Source: JALYXS01 sp051003795
Lineage (GTDB): Bacteria; Acidobacteriota; Terriglobia; Bryobacterales; Bryobacteraceae
Length of the DNA: 51,366 bases
Reading direction: 5' to 3'
Assembly: GCA_051003795.1 (NCBI GenBank)
Contig: JBPCKZ010000167.1
Coordinates: forward strand, 1 to 51,366
Within the stretch, counting starts at the first letter, position 1. Every line of letters begins with the position of its first letter. The notes under the pieces are model-generated. The model was given only the letters and a program-made list of their open reading frames with translations. It did no database searches and had not been told where the DNA came from. Positions 7,820-16,583 of this stretch are shown one piece after another. A program made the translations under genes and the position numbers.

Positions 7820-8686
7820 ATGCGCCATCCCATACCGGTTTTGATCGTAGGATTTCTAGCGGGCGTTTTGTGTTCCGTCGTCTTTCTTACGGCAAGTGGC
7901 AAGATCGCGTGGAATCGCGCCATATTGAGTTCGCCCGCTAACCTGCCTCAACTGGGGCAGGGGGTGGCGCAAGTTCCCCCGGCGAATGCACCGGCGGCCT
8001 CGAACCCCGATCTACCGGACCCGTCCTCGTTCGGTCCGCCCAATTCGGACGCGCAGTTGCCGCCGTTGATCCAAGGCAATCCCGCGCAGCCTTCGCAACC
8101 ATCCACAACGGGCGCGGCCAGCCCCTCGCCACCCGACCCCTCGACGTTCGCGCCCTCCGTGGCGGCGACCTCGAGCCCCGCGCTCCCGGATCCCGCAAAG
8201 GCGTTTTCGCCGCCCGTGACCGATACCGACATCCGCGCGCTCGAAGCGAACAACCCGATATTGCCGATTGCCGGACTGAAAGCGGCGCAGATCCAGGACA
8301 CGTTCAACGATGCGCGCGGCTCCGGCCGCAAGCACGAAGCGGCGGACATTTTATCGCCGCAGGGAACTCCCGTGCTCGCGATGACGGAAGGAAATGTGGC
8401 GAAGCTGTTTACGAGCCAGCGCGGCGGCCTGACGGTTTACCAGTTCGATAATCGGGGCGTTTACTGTTATTACTACGCCCATCTGGACCATTATGCGGAT
8501 GGTTTGAAAGAGGGCATGCTGCTACGCAAGGGCGACAAGCTTGGATACGTGGGCAGCACCGGCGATGCCGATCCAAAAGTGCCGCATCTGCACTTGGCGA
8601 TCTTCAAGCTTGGACCCCAGAAGCACTACTGGCAGGGCACGCCGATCAATCCGTACCCAATTTTGATGCACATACTCGGGAAGTAG
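7820..8686 (+). CDS. M23 (LytM) family metallopeptidase, membrane-anchored
   Basis: 288 residues. One N-terminal membrane segment (about 5-26) is followed by a long Pro/Ser/Ala-rich linker (about 38-135) and a C-terminal M23 domain. The zinc ligands H172-x3-D176 (HEAADI) and the H256-L-H258 motif are present, with YYYAHLDHY and GDKLGYVGSTG between them, so it appears catalytically complete. The family cleaves peptide crosslinks in peptidoglycan. It follows the L,D-transpeptidase by one base; a synthesis/hydrolysis pair for wall remodelling is inferred. Confidence 0.9.
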   Translation: MRHPIPVLIVGFLAGVLCSVVFLTASGKIAWNRAILSSPANLPQLGQGVAQVPPANAPAASNPDLPDPSSFGPPNSDAQLPPLIQGNPAQPSQPSTTGAASPSPPDPSTFAPSVAATSSPALPDPAKAFSPPVTDTDIRALEANNPILPIAGLKAAQIQDTFNDARGSGRKHEAADILSPQGTPVLAMTEGNVAKLFTSQRGGLTVYQFDNRGVYCYYYAHLDHYADGLKEGMLLRKGDKLGYVGSTGDADPKVPHLHLAIFKLGPQKHYWQGTPINPYPILMHILGK

Positions 8687-8793
8687 ATTTCAGCAGGGCC
8701 ACCAAGGGCGGCACGGGTCATCCCTCCACGCGATACCCAGAGCGTCGGGGCCAAAAGGACTTCGGAAACCATAGGGACATTCGGACGGGAAAG

Positions 8794-10080
8794 CTAGCAC
8801 GCAAGTTCTTCGCGCGTGATTTTGAAACCATCGAGATTTCCCAGGATTGTCAGCGCAATATTCTTCTGATCGAAGAAAGTTCGCGCAATCCGCTGAACGT
8901 CTTCGACGGTCACCTTCTCGATACTTTCTCCCAGTTCATCGAGCGTGAAGAACCGCTGAAAATACATCTCCTGCCGCGCCAGATTCGACATGCGGCTCGA
9001 GGTGCTTTCAAGGCTCAACATCAGCGAACCCTTCAGATGATCCTTCGCCCGCCGCAATTCTTCGGCGGGAACTTGATCCTGCTTGAGCTGGCGGAATTCC
9101 TTGAGCACGGACTCGACGACTTGGCCCACCGACTCGATGGACGTTCCCGCGTAAATCGACATGCATCCGGTATCGCGATAGGGATTGAGATCCGAAAACA
9201 CCGAATAGGCCAAACCCTGGCGCTCGCGAATATTCTGGAACAGCCGGGAACTCATGCCGCCCCCGAGAATCGTGTTCAAAACGTAGCAGGAAAAACGCTC
9301 TTCATGGGAAACCGGATAACAGGGAACGCCCATGCACATGTGAACCTGTTCCAGCTCCTTCTTCGTGCGGAGCGCGATGCGGGCATGAGTGGAAGGAGTA
9401 GGATCGGAAGGAACCGGGCCAGTGTCACCCAGGCCTTCAAAATGTTCGCGCGCGAGATCGACCAGTCTCTTGTGCCGCAGGTTCCCCGCGGCGGTAATCA
9501 GGAGATTCCCAGGGCTATAGACGCCGCGGTAGTATCTATCGATCATCTCGCGATCGAAATGCTTCACGGTCTCGCGCGTACCCAGAATCGGTTTGCCAAG
9601 CGGATGATCTTTCCAAAAGTTTGAAGAGAAGATCTCGTGCACCAGATAATCCGGATTATCCGCGTCCATCTTGAGTTCTTCGAGAATCACGCCCTTTTCC
9701 TTCGCGATGTCTTCCTCGCGGAAAAGCGGGTGGAGAATCAGGTCGGCCAACACGTCGAACGCAAAGGGAAGATGCTCATCGAGAACCTTGGTGGTGAACC
9801 CGACGAGTTCCTTGGCGGTGAACGCGTCGAGATTGCCGCCGATCGAATCGACCGAGCGGGCGATATCTTCGGCGGAACGCTTCGATGTTCCCTTAAACAG
9901 CATGTGCTCGATGAAATGCGAAATTCCATTCTGGTCGGAGGTCTCACGCCGGGAGCCAGTGCCGATCCAGATGCCAACGGCAACGGACCGGACATGCGGC
10001 ATGACTTCGGTGATGACACGAATGCCATTTGAAAGCGCGGTGGTCTCGATATCGCGCACCACAGTAGCTGTAACCGGCAT
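8794..10080 (-). CDS. M16 family zinc metallopeptidase (processing-peptidase-like)
   Basis: 428 residues from the ATG at 10080 (a TTG at 10089 would add three). The inverted zinc motif HFIEH is at residues 55-59 within NGISHFIEHMLFKGT, with the third ligand region ILEELKMDADNP about 75 residues on. The C-terminal M16 half has GGGMSSRLFQNIRERQGLAYSV. The length matches the single-chain bacterial proteins related to the mitochondrial processing peptidase beta subunit. It has no signal peptide, so it is probably cytoplasmic. It is convergent with the M23 gene (107 bases between, no clear terminator seen) and divergent from rlmN, from which 55 bases separate it. Confidence 0.92.
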   Translation of the reverse strand: MPVTATVVRDIETTALSNGIRVITEVMPHVRSVAVGIWIGTGSRRETSDQNGISHFIEHMLFKGTSKRSAEDIARSVDSIGGNLDAFTAKELVGFTTKVLDEHLPFAFDVLADLILHPLFREEDIAKEKGVILEELKMDADNPDYLVHEIFSSNFWKDHPLGKPILGTRETVKHFDREMIDRYYRGVYSPGNLLITAAGNLRHKRLVDLAREHFEGLGDTGPVPSDPTPSTHARIALRTKKELEQVHMCMGVPCYPVSHEERFSCYVLNTILGGGMSSRLFQNIRERQGLAYSVFSDLNPYRDTGCMSIYAGTSIESVGQVVESVLKEFRQLKQDQVPAEELRRAKDHLKGSLMLSLESTSSRMSNLARQEMYFQRFFTLDELGESIEKVTVEDVQRIARTFFDQKNIALTILGNLDGFKITREELAC

Positions 10081-10135
10081 AGAGAACAAGGGCAGGATCT
10101 ACTTCTTTTGTACCACGATTGAGGACGGCGTTGCT

Positions 10136-11194
10136 ATGCTAGACTACCCTCAGATGTCGCAAGCTCTTATAGGAATGGAACTTAGCGAACTCCAGGCGAC
10201 ACTGGGAGCGGACCAGCGCGCCTACCGCTCACGGCAGGTCTATAGTGCCCTTTATCACCAAAAAGTCGAGGATCTGGTCCAGATCTCAACGATTCCCGCC
10301 CAGTTGCGCCAAGATCTTGCGGCAGGTCATTGCATTGGATTGCCGGCGCTAGAGAGACGGTACGACTCCATTGATGGTACCCGCCGCTATCTGCTCCGCC
10401 TCGAAGATGGCCGGACGGTCGAGACGGTTTTGATGCCCGAAGAAGGGCGCGACACCGTTTGCATTTCGAGCCAAGTGGGGTGCCCGGTCGATTGCCGTTT
10501 CTGCATGACGGCGTTGATGGGCCTGGAGCGCAGCTTGACGGCCGGCGAGGTCGTCGGACAGGTGCTTCTCGTGGCGCGCGAGAACCATCTGCCGGCCGAA
10601 GGCTCGCGTCTGAACATTGTGATGATGGGCATGGGCGAGCCGCTGTTGAATCTGCCGAATGTCTTGAAGGCCACGCGAATCTTGACCGATCCCCAGGGAG
10701 TGGGGCTTTCAGAGCGGCGAATTACGCTTTCGACATCGGGGATCATCCCTAAGATAGAAGAGCTTGGCACGGCCGCCGTGCGCCCCAAGCTGGCGATTTC
10801 ACTGAATGCCTCCACCGAAGAATCGCGACGGGAGTTGATGCCGATCACGCGCAAGTATCACTTGGCCGATTTGATCGCGGCATGCCGGGCTTATCCCCTG
10901 CGCGCGTGGGAGAGGCTGACTTTCGAGTACGTGCTGCTCGGCGGGGTGAACGATCGCGACGCGGATGCGCGCCGGGTGGTCAAGCTTCTGGCGAACTTGA
11001 ACTGCAAGGTGAATCTGATTGCGCTGAACCCAGGGCCGGGGATACCATTCGAGACGCCCGCGCCCGAACGGGTGGACGCGTTCCAGCGGATTGTGCGGCG
11101 CGCGCTGCCCTGTTTCGTGCGGAAGCCGAGGGGGTTGGATATCTTTGCGGCTTGCGGGCAGTTGAAGAGGAATGGGACGGTCGCTACGCTATAA
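10136..11194 (+). CDS. rlmN: Dual-specificity 23S rRNA/tRNA adenine-C2 methyltransferase RlmN
   Basis: 352 residues from the ATG at 10136, which has GAGGA ten bases upstream; the ATG at 10154 is an alternative that matches family N-termini equally well. The radical-SAM motif CPVDCRFC (Cys116, 120, 123) is present. Cys109 (DTVCISSQVG) and Cys340 (FAACGQL) match the catalytic cysteines of RlmN that carry the methyl transfer intermediate. GMGEPLLN is the SAM-binding GGE-like motif. The enzyme methylates A2503 of 23S rRNA and A37 of some tRNAs. The open frame extends far upstream to 9671 over the divergent M16 gene, but that part is antisense. Confidence 0.95.
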   Translation: MLDYPQMSQALIGMELSELQATLGADQRAYRSRQVYSALYHQKVEDLVQISTIPAQLRQDLAAGHCIGLPALERRYDSIDGTRRYLLRLEDGRTVETVLMPEEGRDTVCISSQVGCPVDCRFCMTALMGLERSLTAGEVVGQVLLVARENHLPAEGSRLNIVMMGMGEPLLNLPNVLKATRILTDPQGVGLSERRITLSTSGIIPKIEELGTAAVRPKLAISLNASTEESRRELMPITRKYHLADLIAACRAYPLRAWERLTFEYVLLGGVNDRDADARRVVKLLANLNCKVNLIALNPGPGIPFETPAPERVDAFQRIVRRALPCFVRKPRGLDIFAACGQLKRNGTVATL

Positions 11195-11224
11195 TCCGGG
11201 ATTTCAGGAAGAGGAGCGAATCGG

Positions 11225-11515
11225 ATGGAGCCGGTAACCCGCGAAGTGCTTAAGCACGAGCTTACAACGCTTGAAGACCGCATAAATGACAAGCTCACAA
11301 CGCTTGAAGGCCGCATTGTACAGCTCAATGTCGATCTCGAAGTCCGAATCGACAGCCGTTTTCTTGCTTTTGAGGAACGCATGGATAAGCGGTTCAGCCA
11401 GTTCGAAGACCGCTTTCTGAAAGCTCTTGCGGGGTATGTCGACACTACCGACCGCCGCTTCGCTCGAAATGAACGCGTTTTGAGCGATCTCGCCAATCGC
11501 CAACAACCGCACTAA
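11225..11515 (+). CDS. Small coiled-coil protein of unknown function
   Basis: 96 residues, with a strong ribosome-binding site (AGGAAGAGGAG) upstream of the ATG. The sequence is charged and heptad-like throughout, with the internal near-repeats ELTTLEDRI and KLTTLEGRI and many Leu/Phe at spaced positions, so a long helical coiled coil is expected. There is no signal peptide or membrane segment. It lies 30 bases after rlmN and 7 bases before the EVE gene, and is probably cotranscribed with them. I do not recognise the family; a structural or oligomerising role is all that can be suggested. Confidence 0.65.
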   Translation: MEPVTREVLKHELTTLEDRINDKLTTLEGRIVQLNVDLEVRIDSRFLAFEERMDKRFSQFEDRFLKALAGYVDTTDRRFARNERVLSDLANRQQPH

Positions 11516-11522
11516 CGGATCG

Positions 11523-11945
11523 ATGACGTATTTCCTCGCCAAGACCGATCCCGAATCCTATTCCATCGACCAATTGGAAGCCGAACACCGGACGACGTGG
11601 GACGGCGTCCGCAACGCTCAAGCACTCCGGGCGATTCGCGAAATGCATCCCGGAGATCGCGTTTTCATTTACCACAGCTTAAGCGGCGAAGCGGGAATCG
11701 TGGGACTCGCCAAAGTGGTTTCGGAGCCTCGCCCCGATCCCGCCGATCCCAAACTGACCGTCATCGAATTTAAATTCCTAACGCGGCTTGAACCCGTTAC
11801 TTCGCTCAAAGAGATCAAAGACTCCGCATTATTCAACGACTGGGCGCTGGTTCGACAAAGCCGGCTTTCGACGATGTCCGTTCCAAATTCTTTCGTGGAA
11901 TGGATGCGCGCCAAGCACGGCAGCCTACACTTCCCGGAAGTGTGA
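11523..11945 (+). CDS. EVE domain protein
   Basis: 140 residues forming a single EVE (PUA-like) domain: it opens TYFLAKTDPESYSIDQL and has WDGVRNAQALRAIREM, GDRVFIYHS and the C-terminal SRLSTMSVPNSFVEWM, all typical of the THYN1/YcjR-like EVE group. EVE domains bind modified bases in DNA or RNA. The start lies 7 bases after the coiled-coil gene. The last codons overlap a perfect 17-base dyad (11927-11943) that I read as an activator site for the next operon. Confidence 0.9.
   Translation: MTYFLAKTDPESYSIDQLEAEHRTTWDGVRNAQALRAIREMHPGDRVFIYHSLSGEAGIVGLAKVVSEPRPDPADPKLTVIEFKFLTRLEPVTSLKEIKDSALFNDWALVRQSRLSTMSVPNSFVEWMRAKHGSLHFPEV
11927..11943. promoter_or_regulatory. Inverted repeat, candidate upstream activator site 1
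   Basis: ACACTTCC-C-GGAAGTGT is a perfect dyad with 8-base arms, spanning the last codons of the EVE gene. It lies about 98 bases upstream of the -24 element of the candidate sigma-54 promoter at 12032, a usual distance for an NtrC-type enhancer site. The response regulator encoded at 15023 is the obvious candidate ligand. Confidence 0.5.
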
Positions 11946-11955
11946 TTTCCCGAAA
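11946..11955. promoter_or_regulatory. Inverted repeat, candidate upstream activator site 2
   Basis: TTTC-CC-GAAA follows the 17-base dyad after two bases and shares its TTCCCG core. Paired sites are common for oligomerising sigma-54 activators. It is weaker than site 1 and may be chance. Confidence 0.3.
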
Positions 11956-12031
11956 ACCGGATTTCCGCTGTCTCTGCCCTTCTAAACCGCTGAAACTCAA
12001 GCTATTCTATTTCTAGAAACGCATCTTGCCC

Positions 12032-12047
12032 TGGCAGGCAACGTGCT
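12032..12047 (+). promoter_or_regulatory. Candidate sigma-54 (-24/-12) promoter
   Basis: TGGCAGGCAACGTGCT has the invariant GG (12033-12034) and GC (12045-12046) separated by exactly ten bases, and matches ten of the twelve informative positions of TGGCACG-N4-TTGCW. Transcription would start near 12058, about 40 bases before the ATG at 12098. The operon encodes a sigma-54 activator, so autoregulation is likely. Confidence 0.6.
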
Positions 12048-12097
12048 TTTTGGAACCAGCGGCGTGTAGTGTCTTCGAAAGACCCCGACCGGTCAAA

Positions 12098-15010
12098 ATG
12101 CTTCAGGAACTCAAATTTCAACTCTCGACGGCAATCCTCACAATTGTGACGATTGCCGCCGTTGTGGCCGCGATCCTGAATTTTCAGCAATTGGGCAGAT
12201 TCCGGCTAGCCGAAGATGGCGTTACTTGGGTGGATCGCGGTCTAGGCAACTCCACAATCATTGAAGCGAAACGTATCGATCGGGGTAGCGGAGCGGAGAA
12301 GGCGGGACTGCGACTCGGGGACCGGCTGCTACAAATCAATGGCGTGCCGGTCGAAAAGGCCCTGCAGGCTCCCCAGATTCTGGCGGTAGTGGGAGCTTGG
12401 AATAAAGCCCATTACCTGGTCCGGCGCGCGAGCGTCGACGTCAAGACAACGGTCATTGTAGGGGAAGCGCCGCGCGGGCGCGCGCTTTATTACCAGTACT
12501 TAGCCGGTTTCGCTTACCTGATTATCGGCGTTTTTGTTTATTTCCGGCGCGGCAGCGCCCACAAGGCCCGTCACTTTTTCGTTTTCTGCCTGGTTTCATT
12601 CATATTTTGTTGTTTCCACTACACCGGAAAGCTGAATAATTTTGACAAAATCGTTTATTGGGGCAATTTAGTGGCGGGTTGGCTCGCGCCCGCGCTGTTT
12701 CTGCATTTTTGCCTGACATTCCCGGAACCGCCGAAGTGGTTCCGCGTCCGCCTGTATACTCCGCTGGTCTATCTTCCCGGGATTATTTTCACGCTCATGT
12801 TTATCGGGATCGCCTCGGGGCTGGTCCGGATTGCCGCTCCGCTGATCGAAGTCCGCGAGACTCTCGACCGCGCCTGGATGCTGCTGCTTACATCTCTCTA
12901 TGTTGCAAGCGGCATCGCGCTGGCGCTTGAATATCGCAAGGCGGAAGATCCCATTGTCCGGCAACAATTGAAATGGCTGCGGAATGGAGCTTTTTGCGGC
13001 TTCCTCCCATTCGCGATTCTGTACGCGATTCCCTATGTTTTCGGCGCGGCGCCCGGGCCGTATTTGCAGCTTTCGGTTCTCGGGCTTCCACTGATTCCCC
13101 TCACGCTCGCCTACGCGGTTTTGCGCTACCGGCTGATGGACGTGGATATTATCTTTCGCCGGGGGTATGCCTACACGCTGGCGACGCTCTGCGTTCTGGC
13201 CGCGTTTTACGGCATCGTTTTCTCCCTCGCGAGCTTAGTGCAGAAAAATTTCAAGGATCTGGGCAACACCGGACTCATCAGCGTCATGCTGGTAGCCACC
13301 TTCCTGTTCCAACCGATCCGCAATTGGATGCAAGAGCGCCTCGATAAATTCTTCTACAGGGACCGCTACGACTACCGGCGCACGCTGGTCGAATTCGCGC
13401 GCGAACTGAATTCGGAAACGGATCTCGACAAGATGCTGACGCTTGTCGCGGACCGCCTGATGCAAACTCTTTCGATCCGGCACGTCGCATTCTTTATCGC
13501 GGACTGCGGCTCCGCCGAGGCCATCCCTAGTGAGCAGCCGGCGTTCGAGCTTCGGAAGTCCCTGGGATCGAACGGCCGGTCGGCGGGTCATGATAACCCG
13601 CTCGACCTGAGTTTTTTGAACTGGGAGCGGAACACGCCTTACCTCTTCTTTGAACGGACCCGGTATCGCCTGGATGCGGTCGCCCAAAGCTGGCCGGCTT
13701 CGATCCGGCGGACGCTGTCCGATTTGGATCTGACCTATTATTTACCTTGCACGGTTCGCGGCCGGACCATCGCCTACATCGGAGTGAGCCGGACGGAGGC
13801 GGGGGATTTTCTTTCGAGCGAAGATGTCGAGCTACTGCTCACGCTGTCGGGCTACGTGGGAATCGCGATCGAAAACGCGAACCTGTATCGCTCGCTCCAG
13901 CGAAAGGCGGACGATTACGAGCGCCTGAAGGAATTCAGCGAAAATATAGTCGAATCGATCAACGTCGGCATTCTCGCGGCGGATCTGGAAGACCGCGTCG
14001 AAAGTTGGAACTCCCAAATGGAGCAATTGAGCGGCATTCCGCGCAAGAACGCGGTGGGCCGCTCGCTTTCCGCCTTGTTTCCCCCGGAATTGATGGAACA
14101 GTTGGAGCGGGTGCGCGGCGAGGCCGGAATTCACCATCTTGACAAATTCCAGTGGGGCCGGCCGCTTGAACATGCCAACGGCCGGAATGGAAACGGGACC
14201 GCCCGCGAAGCCACGGTGAATATCGCCATCGCGCCGCTCGTATCCCGCGAGTTCCAGCGGATCGGGCGGTTGGTAATTTTCGACGACATCACCGACCGCG
14301 CGGAACTTGAACGGCGTCTGGTTCAAGCCGACAAATTGAGCAGCATCGGATTACTTGCCGCCGGGGTCGCGCACGAAGTCAATACGCCGCTCGCGGTGAT
14401 CTCCACTTACGCGCAAATGCTTTCCAAGCAAGTGGCCGGCGACGAGCAGCAATCGCGCATTCTCGACAAGATTGCCAAGCAGACGTTTCGCGCGAGCGAG
14501 ATCGTCAACTCGTTGCTGAACTTTTCCCGAACGTCGCCCAATCAATTGGCGGCGGTGAATTTGAATCGCGTGATTCAGGAAACCGCCTCGCTTTTAGAGC
14601 ATCAACTGCGGAAGGCGGGGATTGAGGTCAAATTGAATCTGCGGGAGCCGCTCGCACCCGTGCAGGGAAATTCGGGCAAGCTGCAACAGGTGTTTCTGAA
14701 TCTATTTCTGAACGCTCGCGACGCCATGCAGGCGGGCGGCGTTCTGGAAGTCACCACCGCGAGCGATGAAGCGGGCCTGCACATCGATGTGTGCGATACC
14801 GGGCATGGCATCGCGCCCGAGCACGTGGCGCGAATCTACGATCCGTTCTTCACGACCAAAGGCTCGAAGAAGGGAACGGGCCTCGGTCTCTCGGTCACTT
14901 ATGGCATCGTTCAGGAGCATTTCGGCACGATCGAGGTGTTTCCGCGAAACGGCGGCGGCACGCGGTTCCGCGTCGAATTGCCGGTAGTTCGGAAAGCCGT
15001 TCACGCGTAA
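12098..15010 (+). CDS. PDZ-multiTM-GAF-PAS sensor histidine kinase
   Basis: 970 residues from the ATG at 12098; an in-frame TTG at 12026 is rejected because it lies upstream of the candidate sigma-54 promoter. Order of parts: membrane segment (9-28), PDZ-like domain (about 40-115, RGSGAEKAGLRLGDRLLQING), several membrane segments (about 130-400), GAF-like (about 435-600), PAS (about 610-735), HisKA with phospho-acceptor His759 (GVAHEVNTPL), and HATPase with N872, DTGHG (900-904) and GTGLGLS (926-932). It should autophosphorylate and pass phosphate to the regulator 12 bases downstream. The signal is unknown; PDZ plus membrane segments suggest an envelope input. The same input layout occurs in the phosphatase gene at 34895. 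Confidence 0.92.
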   Translation: MLQELKFQLSTAILTIVTIAAVVAAILNFQQLGRFRLAEDGVTWVDRGLGNSTIIEAKRIDRGSGAEKAGLRLGDRLLQINGVPVEKALQAPQILAVVGAWNKAHYLVRRASVDVKTTVIVGEAPRGRALYYQYLAGFAYLIIGVFVYFRRGSAHKARHFFVFCLVSFIFCCFHYTGKLNNFDKIVYWGNLVAGWLAPALFLHFCLTFPEPPKWFRVRLYTPLVYLPGIIFTLMFIGIASGLVRIAAPLIEVRETLDRAWMLLLTSLYVASGIALALEYRKAEDPIVRQQLKWLRNGAFCGFLPFAILYAIPYVFGAAPGPYLQLSVLGLPLIPLTLAYAVLRYRLMDVDIIFRRGYAYTLATLCVLAAFYGIVFSLASLVQKNFKDLGNTGLISVMLVATFLFQPIRNWMQERLDKFFYRDRYDYRRTLVEFARELNSETDLDKMLTLVADRLMQTLSIRHVAFFIADCGSAEAIPSEQPAFELRKSLGSNGRSAGHDNPLDLSFLNWERNTPYLFFERTRYRLDAVAQSWPASIRRTLSDLDLTYYLPCTVRGRTIAYIGVSRTEAGDFLSSEDVELLLTLSGYVGIAIENANLYRSLQRKADDYERLKEFSENIVESINVGILAADLEDRVESWNSQMEQLSGIPRKNAVGRSLSALFPPELMEQLERVRGEAGIHHLDKFQWGRPLEHANGRNGNGTAREATVNIAIAPLVSREFQRIGRLVIFDDITDRAELERRLVQADKLSSIGLLAAGVAHEVNTPLAVISTYAQMLSKQVAGDEQQSRILDKIAKQTFRASEIVNSLLNFSRTSPNQLAAVNLNRVIQETASLLEHQLRKAGIEVKLNLREPLAPVQGNSGKLQQVFLNLFLNARDAMQAGGVLEVTTASDEAGLHIDVCDTGHGIAPEHVARIYDPFFTTKGSKKGTGLGLSVTYGIVQEHFGTIEVFPRNGGGTRFRVELPVVRKAVHA

Positions 15011-15022
15011 GGAAATCCCAAA

Positions 15023-16501
15023 ATGGTAGCCACGGAAGAACGTACCGGAGAACGGAGGACGCTGGCCGGAAAAGGCCGCATCCTGGTGATTGACGATGAG
15101 GCGGATATTCGCGAAAGCCTGGAAACGCTGTTAAGCCTGGAAGGCTATTCCGTGGATCTCGCGCAGAATGCCACCGAGGGCGAACGGCGCTTGGAATCGA
15201 AGTCCTACGATCTGGTGCTTCTGGATTTGATGATGCCCGACAAGTCGGGCATGGAAGTTCTACGCGGCGTGCGGGAGCGCGACCGGGCCACGCCCATTTT
15301 CATGATCACCGCGTATGGGTCGATCGATGCCGCGGTGAACGCGCTCAAATTGGGCGCGAACGATTATTTCCCCAAGCCCTGGGACAACGAAAAGCTGCTG
15401 ATCGAAATCGATCGCATGATCGCCGAGCAGCGCTTGCAGCACGAGAATCTCTATCTCAAACGCGCGCTGAAACAACGGTACAGTTTTCCCAATATCGTCG
15501 GGAAGAGCGAGCGAATGCAGCGGCTCCTGCACTTGGTGGAGCAGGTGGCGCCCACGCGCACCACTATCCTGGTTACCGGCGAAACCGGAACCGGCAAAGA
15601 GCTAATCGCGAAGGCGATCCATGCCGCGTCGCCGCGGGCCGATTTCGCGTTCGTGCCGGTGAATAGCGGGTCGCTGCCCTCCGACTTGCTCGAATCGGCC
15701 CTATTCGGCCACGTTAGGGGCGCGTTCACCAGCGCGAGCCAGACGAAGAAGGGATCGTTCGAAGTCGCCAATCGCGGCACCATTTTTTTCGACGAAATTG
15801 GAACCATCAGCCCCGAGACGCAGGCGAAATTGCTGCGGGTTATCCAGGAGAAGGAGTTCACGCCGCTCGGCTCGAATGAGATCATTCACGTGGACGTCCG
15901 CATTCTGGCGGCCACCAATGCCGATTTGCGCAAACTTGTGGATGAGGGCCGGTTTCGGGAGGATCTGTATTACCGGCTGAACGTGATTAATATCCACCTG
16001 CCGCCGCTGCGTGAGCGGAAGGAGGATATTCCGCTGCTGATCGAATTCTTCTTCACCAAGTTCAGCCGCGAGAACGAAAAATTCCTCGACGCGGCGAACA
16101 AGTCCGTTCTGCGCTTTCAACCCGAAGCGACCCAGGTGTTGATGGATCACACGTGGCCGGGCAACGTTCGGGAACTCGAGAACGTGGTGGAGCGCGCCGT
16201 CGTGCTCGCGTCCGAGCCGTTCCTTCCGCTCGACGTCTTCCCCGAGACGCTGCTGCAGGCGAATGGGATTCGATTGCGGCGCGGCGACAACGGGCCGTTG
16301 CCGCCGGACGCTTCATTATTCGAGATTGTCGCCGATTTCGAGAGGCGTATTATAATCGAACGCTTAGAACAAGCCGGCTGGAGCCAGACGGACGCTGCGG
16401 ACCATCTGCATGTTCCGCTCTCGACGCTGAATCAGAAGATCAAGCGCTTGAATATCGAAGTGCGGCGGAAATCGGACGAGCGGCGCGCGGGAGAGCGATA
16501 G
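15023..16501 (+). CDS. Sigma-54-dependent response regulator (NtrC family)
   Basis: 492 residues: receiver domain (about 18-135) with DD at 24-25 and phospho-acceptor Asp68 (LVLLDLMMPDKSG), AAA+ domain with Walker A GETGTGKE (186-193) and Walker B FFDEIG (255-260), and a Fis-type helix-turn-helix (about 440-480, WSQTDAADHLHVPLSTLNQK). The sigma-54 contact loop reads GAFTSA (233-238) rather than GAFTGA. It partners the kinase encoded immediately upstream and presumably activates sigma-54 promoters including its own. The regulon is otherwise unknown. Confidence 0.94.
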   Translation: MVATEERTGERRTLAGKGRILVIDDEADIRESLETLLSLEGYSVDLAQNATEGERRLESKSYDLVLLDLMMPDKSGMEVLRGVRERDRATPIFMITAYGSIDAAVNALKLGANDYFPKPWDNEKLLIEIDRMIAEQRLQHENLYLKRALKQRYSFPNIVGKSERMQRLLHLVEQVAPTRTTILVTGETGTGKELIAKAIHAASPRADFAFVPVNSGSLPSDLLESALFGHVRGAFTSASQTKKGSFEVANRGTIFFDEIGTISPETQAKLLRVIQEKEFTPLGSNEIIHVDVRILAATNADLRKLVDEGRFREDLYYRLNVINIHLPPLRERKEDIPLLIEFFFTKFSRENEKFLDAANKSVLRFQPEATQVLMDHTWPGNVRELENVVERAVVLASEPFLPLDVFPETLLQANGIRLRRGDNGPLPPDASLFEIVADFERRIIIERLEQAGWSQTDAADHLHVPLSTLNQKIKRLNIEVRRKSDERRAGER

Positions 16502-16583
16502 CAACCGTAGACGTTCGTTCTTACCCGCAGTTGAACTTCAAGGGCGTGGGGCTGTGCTTCCCAAAGCGCGGCTAATTCCCTCT

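Noticed and set aside
9671..10135. N-terminal extension of rlmN over the M16 gene
   Set aside because: Its residues do not resemble RlmN and it is antisense to the protease start; the family N-terminus begins near 10136-10175.
12010..12019. Palindrome TTTCTAGAAA upstream of the kinase
   Set aside because: It is only 13 bases from the -24 element, too close for a usual enhancer site, and short A/T palindromes are common.
12026..12097. TTG start giving the kinase 24 more residues
   Set aside because: The extension lies over and upstream of the candidate sigma-54 promoter; the ATG at 12098 opens directly into the membrane segment.
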